A stretch of DNA of 15,142 bases from Smittium culicis (taxonomy: Eukaryota; Kickxellomycota; Harpellomycetes; Harpellales; Legeriomycetaceae): the NCBI GenBank assembly GCA_001970855.1, contig LSSN01001819.1:1-15142 (forward strand). The letters are read 5' to 3'. Position numbers and translations under genes: made by a program. Below, one piece after another: positions 9,005 to 15,142 of the stretch. Each line of letters begins with the position of its first letter. Within the stretch, counting starts at the first letter, position 1. A model generated the notes under the pieces. The model was not told where the DNA came from, did no database searches, and worked only from the letters and a program-made list of their open reading frames with translations.

Positions 9005-9590
9005 ATCCTATAACTGATAATAGTAACCGAGTGTGAGCTCAAAAACACTGCTACAATTGGAATTCAAAATACTTTGCATTTTGATACTGTGCATTTATCT
9101 ATATTTTATAGTTTTAAATACCAAATTGTGAAAATTTTTAAATTAATATCCTAAATTTAGACCGTCTAAATGAATATAATTATTTACATATCTGTGAAAA
9201 TAAAAATACATCGTATTCAAAAAACGATAGCAAATACCTTTTTGATTTTAAATGCGATGCTGGATACAAATAATTTACCCTTTTCTATTATAGATCCTTA
9301 TATCATTGATACTACAATAAATCATCTTTCTTTTAATAAAAATTTCAATTCATTAAACGACTGACACGCCAAGTTCAATTCTATTAATAGCTGAGATACC
9401 AATTTCAATTCCAGAAAAAATTTGAACCAGTTCAAATTCTACTATGTGAAAATTAATTTAGCTTTTTCCCCGCTTTTTGATAAATTCATTATAAATTTTT
9501 TTATATTTTCATATAATCTAGTAATATATTCACTATTTTACCGATTATATAATTATTCATCATATTTTCCATCTTGTGGCAATGTTTGAA
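9005..9590 (+). pseudogene. Possible broken remainder of the secreted-protein gene
   Basis: Starting directly after the signal-peptide ORF and in the same frame, coding-like segments are separated by stops near 9010, 9150-9165, 9361 and 9391. The longest intact piece, from ATG 9170 to the stop at 9362-9364, is 64 codons and includes NAMLDTNNLPFSIIDPYIID. The tail overlaps a degenerate 30-bp tandem repeat; another frame of that repeat reads TDTPSSILLIAEIPISIPEK, the kind of Ser/Thr/Pro/Ile-rich repeat common in secreted proteins. The reading depends on the signal peptide being real. Confidence 0.2.
9361..9440 (+). repeat. Degenerate 30-bp tandem repeat
   Basis: Two units begin CTGA at 9361 and 9391, with 17 of the first 21 positions identical, including a shared TTCAATTC. 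A third, shorter and more diverged unit starts near 9422 (TTGAACCAGTTCAAATTCT). The repeat lies at the end of the possible secreted-protein remnant, so it may be an old coding repeat. Confidence 0.5.
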
Positions 9591-9730
9591 TGCAGTTGTG
9601 AGTCGCCAGGGGTATGAGAATTTAAGTTCTTACTCGTTTTTGGAGCAATCAATAGAGGAGGCTGACTGGTTTCTAGCCTTTGTCTATGTTTCTTTCCCGA
9701 TTGCTTCAGCAGAAATATTTGCTTAAAATT
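9553..9730. other. GC-richer islet open on both strands
   Basis: About 9590-9725 has markedly more G and C than its surroundings. The plus strand is open for 57 codons, ending in TAA at 9724-9726 (contains VVSRQGYENLSSYSFLEQ and IEEADWFLAFVYVSF). The minus strand is open for 56 codons over almost the same bases, 9730 down to TGA at 9560 (contains KQSGKKHRQRLETSQPPLL). Neither has an ATG at its start. The high G+C and the absence of stops on both strands suggest former coding or transposon sequence not yet fully eroded. I cannot tell which strand was used, nor the family. Confidence 0.35.
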
Positions 9731-10244
9731 CTATTAAATCAATGCAATTACTGAGTAAGCTTAAATAGAAATAAATATATTAGCGTTAAATCATGTTTAG
9801 GTGGTTTTAAATTTAACAGATGATACCAGGGAATCTAAGACTCCTCACTGTGGCATAGTTTCTTTATTGGAAATTGGCATAGCTACCAATTAGTAAATTA
9901 TTTTATTAATTTGGGTTTATTTTAATGAAAATAGAATTATATATTATGAAATTATCATTATTTAAAGAATTTAAACCATAATACATCTCCTTAATAAGCA
10001 ACAGTATTATGAATTTTATAAAATATATTTTTTATTTATATAACTTAGTAATAAGAAAATATTATAAAATTAAAAATTTTAAAAAACATAAAATCCAATA
10101 TTAAAAAGTATTAAATCAGTTTATTGATATAAAAAGCCAATAAATATTTATGAAATTGTTCTTTTTGATATATATTAAATATGGAAATAGAATATTTGTA
10201 AATTAATATAATCATAATTAGCATTTTAGCAATTTTTTTAATCT
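9731..10244. other. AT-rich flank 3' of the hAT fossil
   Basis: This is the flank next to the C-terminal end of the transposase remnant, where one hAT terminal inverted repeat would be expected. I found no CAG-type terminal sequence matching anything on the other side of the fossil (12172-13000). No gene is seen. Confidence 0.5.
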
Positions 10245-10394
10245 TCATTGTTCAAATGAGCTTTTAGAAAGTTTCAAATCAACAATGTCTTCAATCAGCC
10301 TAGATCATACTTTAGTGATAAAGTATCCTGCACTTGAGATTAATTTTTCATATTTCATTTTGATCGGCTTAATTTTTGGCAATAAATATAATAC
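10245..10394 (-). pseudogene. hAT fossil: C-terminal dimerisation signature
   Basis: Fifty codons end at TGA 10247-10245 with one internal TGA at 10307-10305. The frame reads KYEKLISSAGYFITKV, stop, SRLIEDIVDLKLSKSSFEQ. This matches the conserved hAT C-terminus SER.FS.AG.(F)IT..R.RL.......L.FLK. The Glu of KYEKL (codon 10349-10347) falls at the place of the third catalytic residue (the E of SER.FS). The internal stop replaces the expected Arg of TK.RSRL, consistent with a CGA to TGA change. The natural C-terminus seems to be reached at the final stop. Confidence 0.9.
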
Positions 10395-10484
10395 TTAATG
10401 AAAATATTTACACATTATTCTTATGTTTATAAAATATTTAATATATTTCTAAATATTCAAATTAGATCTTTCGGGGATGATATT

Positions 10485-10922
10485 TCAGCTCTTTATTTTA
10501 TTTAGAGTTGAAATTTTTTCTAATATTGTTTTAATCATTTTTTGAAGCTTAATTCTGAATAATAAATTCTGAAGTTTCTTCAGATTTTTTAGAATTTCTT
10601 GAATATACACTAATTTCATCATTTTTATCGGAAAAAATAGTTTCATTAATATCTCGAATCTCTCTAAAATTCTAACAATTGCAGATCTCGTTTTTAATAA
10701 GTCGGATTTTCCAAAAAGCTTATCTCCATTTTCTAAAAAACATTCTTCAGGGTTATTAAGAAAGCAGACTAAACCAGAATATAAATTTCGCCTTTTTTCA
10801 AGTTGTATTTCCAGTTCATTACTATAATTTTTGATAATAAATGTTTTTTGTCACTTGAGCTCATTATAAACAAACCTATTAGTGATTTCAGACATGAAAA
10901 GATTTGATAATTCGTTGCATGC
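10485..10922 (-). pseudogene. hAT fossil: late middle domain, longest near-open frame
   Basis: This frame reads ACNELSNLFMSEITNRFVYN, then ELK, a single TGA (10853-10851), and 121 uninterrupted codons to TGA at 10487-10485. The TGA sits where a Trp would fit (ELK-stop-QKTF). The open part includes LEIQLEKRRNLYSGLVCFLN followed by NPEECF, matching the ..L..R...R....LV.YL.NP pattern that precedes the C-terminal half in this type of hAT enzyme. From about 10645 onward the translated sequence becomes hydrophobic, while an adjacent frame gives an acidic string (INETIFSDKNDEISVYSRNS), so one more frameshift is likely there. No ATG begins the frame. Confidence 0.87.
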
Positions 10923-11412
10923 TCATATACGGCTACTTTCACAGGATAAGCGCAGATATTATGTTCCTTATTATGTCGAATTCATTTTGAGTAAATCATG
11001 ATTTAGATTTGAGATCTATCAAAGCCATTGAAATAGATTTACGAACTTTAAAAACTCTGGGTATTATTGAAAGGAGGCCATTAAATGTAGTTTGAGTTTA
11101 CATAGTTACACAAACTTTGTTATTTTGATCGGATTTAATATAATTCTGCAAGATATTATTTTTTATTTGAGATATATTAAAAATATTCACAGTTTTCTCA
11201 ACCTTTGTAACTGCGTATTTATATTCATTAATTAGCATATTCTGATCATCTTCATCGGGAATTTCTTCAGTTAATTCTTCGAAATTTTCAGAAAATATTT
11301 GAATATTATTCGAATCTTAATCGGAATTTTCATGTTCATTTTTCATCTCTATGACAGCGACATCATCCTTAATACATAAACCAGAAATTAATTTTAGGTT
11401 TTTTTTGGTATA
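10923..11412 (-). pseudogene. hAT fossil: middle (insertion) domain
   Basis: A different minus frame from the CFAH block reads YTKKNLKLISGLCIKDDVAV at 11412, an acidic linker (ENFEELTEEIPDEDDQN), NILQNYIKSDQ, and then the region matching the family TRWNSLL stretch, here TQTTFNGLLSIIPRVFK. It continues with ALIDLKSKS and FTQNEFDIIRNIISAL. In-frame stops are TAA 11319-11317, TAA 11100-11098, TGA 10998-10996 and TGA 10941-10939. At about 10943 the sense moves one frame to give PVKVAVY, the hAT ..L.PVK.AVE.L motif, before moving again to the next block. This domain is the helical insertion of the RNase H fold in hAT enzymes. Confidence 0.88.
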
Positions 11413-11440
11413 TTAATACTAATTATTTAATTTTCTCCAC

Positions 11441-11587
11441 TTATACAAATAAATATTTTAAAACTGCAAGATTAATTGCATGTGCAAAGCACAATTGATC
11501 AATAGGTTGAATTAATAAACACGCTTTAATATTGACGCGTACACTGTCAGAAATAACACAACCTATAATTTATAGCGTGATATTAAA
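11441..11587 (-). pseudogene. hAT fossil: second Asp block and CFAH motif
   Basis: In the same frame as the first catalytic block, after TAG (11590-11588) and TAA (11572-11570), the strand reads GCVISDSVRVNIK and then QPIDQLCFAHAINLAVLKY before TAA at 11443-11441. ISD (Asp codon at 11548-11546) matches the second catalytic Asp, normally in a TDGA context. CFAHAINLAV matches the C.(A)H..NLAV motif of hAT transposases. Several residues between them are changed, for example TDGAS to SDSVR, so the enzyme could not be expected to work even without the stops. Confidence 0.9.
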
Positions 11588-11920
11588 CTAAGTAAGAAAA
11601 TTTTCATTCATTTTAATCAAAAAAATTGATGAAGTTTTCCCAAAAGTTCTTAAAAGTACAAGATTCCAAGTTTTATCAACAGTGTGCAAGACCAAATTTA
11701 AATATATTCTGTTTTTTATCAAAGCCCATTCATCAAATGAAATACAAGATGCTTCTCCTTTTTTCTTTATCAGGTGTATTTTTGAAAATTGAACTTTAAC
11801 TACACTATTATAATATTTTTTTATAAATTTTTTATCAATATTTGGCGATTTTGGAATATTTTTATATCCTTGTAGAGATAATAGCCTTTTTAAAGTATAA
11901 TAGGTGCGCTTTTTGTTCAA
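11588..11920 (-). pseudogene. hAT fossil: first catalytic block
   Basis: This is the longest unbroken piece of the N-terminal half: 110 codons ending in TAG at 11590-11588. It opens at a TTG rather than ATG, so it is not an independent gene. It contains GYKNIPKSPN, a YYNSVVK motif, and SFDEWALIKNRIYLNLVLH. The Asp of SFDEW (codon 11734-11732) corresponds to the first catalytic Asp of hAT enzymes, and the following KNR.YLN.NLHT.DKTWNL pattern is a well-known family signature (here HTVDKTWNLVLLR). A frame change of one step from the BED fragment is needed at about 11917. After the TAG the same frame continues into the next block. Confidence 0.92.
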
Positions 11921-12171
11921 ATGAAGTCGTCCTTAGCAACTAATCTTGAAATTATTGCTGGAAGTGAGAATTAATCAGTATAAATGAAATAAGATAACTT
12001 TTTATTTCGTACTTTAGTCTGAATTTCGTTAGAGTTTATATCATCGGTTAAGTCTACTTACGAAGTATTTTTTAAAAATTTTGTTGAATGCATGAATTTT
12101 ATATGATATTGTAAACTGCTAGTGTACCAAATTCCGTTTTTATTATTTTCCCGCATGCTTTTCATGTTACG
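11917..12171 (-). pseudogene. hAT fossil: BED zinc finger and N-terminal catalytic-domain start
   Basis: This frame first reads NGIWYTSSLQYHIKFMHST (about 12075-12135), the second half of a BED finger: the TS.L..H....H helix with both zinc-binding histidines. The paired cysteines expected upstream are lost; the strand reads RNMKSMREN there. BED fingers bind the transposon ends. After a TAA (12060-12058), a Lys/Asn-rich linker and a second TAA (11973-11971), the frame gives SLPAIISRLVAKDDF, typical of the start of the hAT core. A TGA at 11919-11917 follows and the coding sense moves to another frame. No start methionine or full N-terminus is recognisable upstream. Confidence 0.85.
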
Positions 12172-13029
12172 TTTTTTTAATCATCGGACTTTATATAGTA
12201 GTCTTAAAAAATTTTTTTTTGTTCATCTAAGAAATAAGTAAGCAAGATTTAATGACTAAACTTTAAATTTTAAAAAAAGTAAAAACTTTTGCAGTAATTA
12301 AAATTTTTTTTGAATTCAAGAAAAATAAAAAATAAAAACTTGGTTTACGAATTTTGGTTTATACTCAGATGATCAAGATTCGATTTAAAAAACGGGTATT
12401 TATATACAATTTCTAAGTCTAAAGTTTTTTTTTTGAAATGATATTGTAGGGGTGAATATTGAATGATTATATCGTTTTATATATTCATAGAATATCGCCG
12501 AAAATTAGTGCTAGAATATCTATACTTTTGAATGTATGTATTTAATCTTCATTAAGATTCTAGGAATACAAAATATTTCAAAAACACAAATATTAAGAAT
12601 AGATATAACAAATCGAATTTTACGAGATTGAATAATTATAAATCTTTTAAATTACCTTGATTTATATCAAATTTATACCAAATTCATATAATATATATCC
12701 TCTAATTTGAGTAAAATTGATAATTTTAAATTAATAAGTCTGAAATCAATATTATATATCAAGATTATATGGATCTATTTAATGCTTAATTTCATTATAA
12801 TACATATTCAAAAGATATATATATCTTGAAAATAGATAAAAGTTTTTTTTTTTAAAAAAAAATACATTATAAGATTAATAAACTATAGTTTAAATAAAAT
12901 AATTAAATATAAGTAAAAGTTATACAAAATACAGAAGAGACTGTGGGCTAGATATAGTTAACTATTGTTAAAAGTAACTATTACACATAGCTCAATAGAA
13001 AAAAAAAAACGGGTTTTATTTATTTTCAG
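12172..13029. other. AT-rich stretch upstream of the hAT fossil
   Basis: The N-terminus, promoter and left terminal repeat of the transposon would be expected in the first few hundred bases here, but none can be recognised. A 16-base palindrome (AAGATATATATATCTT, 12812-12827) and a run of eleven T followed by nine A (12843-12862) are present. Both are simple A/T sequences without a clear role. Confidence 0.55.
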
Positions 13030-14230
13030 GTGTCTCTTTTCTTAATATGTTATGAATCTATAGTTATTTTTCGTTTAATCATTTTCCTTCCTAAAAAAAA
13101 TTCCTTGAGCATGCAGAATTTTGTTCGCTGGTTCGACTACAGTTTTTTCCCTGTAAAGTTTCCAAATAGATTAGCCATACAGAATCTCGGTATTAGGAAG
13201 CTATTCTGTTATTGGTTCTAAAAAATCAAAAAATTTTTCTACTGCCAATATAATAACTAATCTGGTATCAACTGTATGACTTCTAATTATAAAATATCAA
13301 ATGAGCTTCCAGAATTCATTAATTTTTTTGCATCCGATGTAAATTTGCAATATATATTTTTTTCTTATTATTCATATTTTTCATGTTTTTTATTCGTCAA
13401 ATATATCTTAATTCCATACTATTAACTTTTCACCAGTTATTAATGAATTTTGAAAAATTAGATATAAATTTTATCTTAATCATTGGTTCTTAATAGATTA
13501 AATAATTTTTATTCTGTTAAAAATGAGTTTGATGTTAATTGATTTACTAATAGAATTGCATTTAGGTTTTATTATTATTTATTTCCTATTTTTCAGGTCA
13601 ATTTTTTTAATTTTCGTTTTTTTAGTGGTTGGCTTATTTTTTGAAATTTATCTGTCGGTAAATTAAATTTAGGGTAAAACTATTTTCCAAGACATTCGCT
13701 TTACTGTCTCTTATTTATTATAATTTTTTTTTTTTTTGAAATATATATTATTTTTATACTGTATATTTAATCTGTCGTGTCACTCCAAAAAAGACTAATC
13801 TTGCTTTTAAATTTTCGTTAACTAGTTATGTCATTGAATATTAGCCGATCCCGGCCTTATTTTTTAGATGTGTATTTAAAGATTAGATTATTTTACTAAT
13901 TACTAGCATTTTAATTTTCTAATATAGAAAATTAGCTATATAATTTTAATAATTTCACAAATATTACAGTCTTTGCTTATTTATTTTTCCATAGTTTTAG
14001 GAGGATCTTCGTTTTTTTAGCCTTTTCGTCTAATAATAAATTTAGAATGCTTTTATATTTTTTTTGATTCATTAGATAATCCCTGTATCTTATCTATCGC
14101 AGATTCAGGCCCAATAAATTCTTTATTTTGTATCTGATCATTTTACCATTTTAAATGTATTTTTTTTATTGGAATTCTATATTTAAAACGCTAATCCTCA
14201 AATTTTTTTGGCCTAATTTTATCTGTAGCT
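13030..14230. other. AT-rich stretch without a supported gene
   Basis: A 63-codon plus-strand frame at 13030-13221 starts at GTG and has a slightly G+C-richer second half (NFVRWFDYSFFPVKFPNR). The minus strand over the same part reads LIPRFCMANLFGNFTGKK. Neither can be assigned. From 13300 to 14230 the plus strand is T-rich with frequent T-runs, and only short frames are seen. Confidence 0.5.
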
Positions 14231-14368
14231 TCATATTATTCCAAGTATATGTGGAGTAGTTTTCCTTTCGACATACCCTTTTTTCCTAAAAACTATTGGC
14301 GCGGTCGAATTAGTATTAATTTCCTGGAATGATTCTCTTTCAAGATCAGCAGTAATTTCGGTAGTCAT
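14231..14368 (-). CDS. Short 45-aa ORF, unidentified
   Basis: An ATG at 14368-14366 opens 45 codons to TGA at 14233-14231 on the minus strand. The peptide starts MTTEITADLERESFQEINTN: an acidic, Thr/Glu/Asn-rich front, followed by a basic back half (IVFRKKGYVERKTTPHILG). The composition is ordinary for a soluble protein and the underlying DNA is G+C-richer than the flanks, both unusual here. It may be a small gene or a surviving exon-sized fragment of a decayed one. No family is recognised. Confidence 0.3.
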   Translation of the reverse strand: MTTEITADLERESFQEINTNSTAPIVFRKKGYVERKTTPHILGII

Positions 14369-14990
14369 TCTGTTGAGCTAACTTGGTACAGTAAGAGTAT
14401 AATGGTATTTATATTATAATTGAAAATAGATGTTTTTATTTTTTAATCAGACTGCAATAAATTGATTGAATTTATTAGGGTAAATATAGTGATATAAACT
14501 ATATACTTTGCGTATATTTTAAGGTCTTAAGTTGGGTATTTTGATTTTAATAAAAATTCGTGAAGCTTATAAAAATGTTAATCTTCGATCATCTAGGTGC
14601 CTTATTTCTAGTAACGTCGTCGAAAGTGACTTTTATTCCATATTTTTTGTAATAGCTATATTTAGATCAACACACCTTTTAATTTTTATTTTAAATTACA
14701 TTCAAAAATTATTTATTGTAAATAACTTATTCACTATTATACACTCATTATGGTTTCTTTGTAAAAAATTTCATTGCAACTGTCTTTGTAATGCTCTTTT
14801 ATTTGAGATGGTCCGATTAAATAATTATTTAGAAAACCTATTAATAATCCTAATAAATAATTCTAGAACCTAGATTGAGATTACTTCCGCATATATCCAT
14901 TAAATTTTTTTTTTTTGTTGAATAAAACCTATTTCGTATGCTATCACATCAGCGCTATACCATAGCTTTATGAGCAGGAACGTATTGGAA
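14369..14990. other. AT-rich stretch before the microsatellite
   Basis: A 113-codon plus-strand frame at 14532-14873 starts at TTG and is mostly Leu/Ile/Asn/Phe/Tyr. The minus strand here also has protein-like pieces (KSLSTTLLEIRHLDDRRLTF near 14575-14640), so no strand can be preferred and no gene is called. The last 50 bases before the ATT repeat (about 14940-14990) are clearly G+C-richer. Confidence 0.45.

Positions 14991-15142
<152 letters not shown>

Larger units (their letters stand above)
10245..12171 (-). mobile_element. Decayed hAT-superfamily DNA transposon, transposase body
   Basis: The minus strand carries, in the correct order over 1.9 kb, all main parts of a hAT transposase: a BED-type zinc finger, the family stretch SLPAIISRLVAKDDF, the first catalytic block SFDEW, the second Asp block, CFAHAINLAV, the long middle domain, and the C-terminal dimerisation signature SSAGYFITKV. 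The span corresponds to about 640 codons, a normal length for the family. hAT transposases are cut-and-paste enzymes that excise an element flanked by short terminal inverted repeats and make 8-bp target duplications. Here coding is shared among all three minus frames and carries about ten or more stops, so the element is dead. Terminal inverted repeats and the target duplication were not found; they may be eroded. The fragments are described separately below. Confidence 0.93.

Noticed and set aside
9606..12460. CAGGGGTATGAG near 9608 and TAGGGGTGAAT near 12447 as terminal inverted repeats of the hAT element
   Set aside because: They lie in the same orientation, not inverted, and match over only a few bases, so they cannot be the element ends.
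13010..13221. Polypyrimidine tract plus CAG before 13030, suggesting a 3' splice site and exon
   Set aside because: Such T-rich plus CAG strings are common in this DNA, no matching donor or branch point with coding sequence upstream was found, and the downstream frame is not recognised.
14532..14873. 113-codon plus-strand ORF
   Set aside because: It starts at TTG and is dominated by Leu/Ile/Asn/Phe. The opposite strand has equally protein-like pieces, and no domain is recognised.

Overview
This window is very AT-rich eukaryotic-type DNA with almost no intact genes. No convincing complete protein-coding gene longer than about 120 codons is visible on either strand in 15 kb. The clearest feature is a heavily decayed hAT-superfamily DNA transposase on the minus strand (about 12171 down to 10245). 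It reads in order from a BED-type zinc finger, through the RNase H-like catalytic core, to the C-terminal hAT dimerisation signature, but it is broken by about ten or more in-frame stops and at least four frame changes. A eukaryotic hAT relic, very AT-rich low-density DNA and a 50-copy ATT microsatellite at the right edge suggest a repeat-rich contig of a compact-gene, AT-rich eukaryote. A microsporidian with an expanded genome is my best guess, but this is inference; an AT-rich protist or an arthropod would also fit.

Layout. 1-700: AT-rich, no gene. 701-1560: the most GC-rich patch of the left half. It holds a 36-codon ORF, a foldback inverted repeat (arms 922-1025 and 1130-1230, with a 42-bp perfect core) and frames open on both strands to the right of it. 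1560-5240: gene-poor AT desert with short inverted repeats and one 49-codon minus ORF (3301-3450). 5241-5955: two non-ATG open frames on the minus strand, perhaps one decayed gene. 5960-8175: a plus strand very rich in T, with open frames that look like composition artefacts. 8176-8382: an unidentified minus open frame. 8909-9590: a short plus-strand ORF encoding a textbook signal peptide, followed in frame by broken coding-like sequence and a degenerate 30-bp tandem repeat. 9553-9730: a small GC-richer islet open on both strands. 10245-12171: the hAT fossil. 12180-14990: AT-rich spacer with one 45-codon minus ORF (14231-14368). 14991-15142: (ATT)n running off the edge.

Nothing here forms an operon or pathway. 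The best reading is intergenic, transposon-derived DNA in advanced decay, with a few candidate pseudogenes and one candidate secreted-peptide remnant. Many of the hAT stops are explained by single G:C to A:T transitions at codons for W, R or Q, which fits the strong AT mutational pressure seen across the window.
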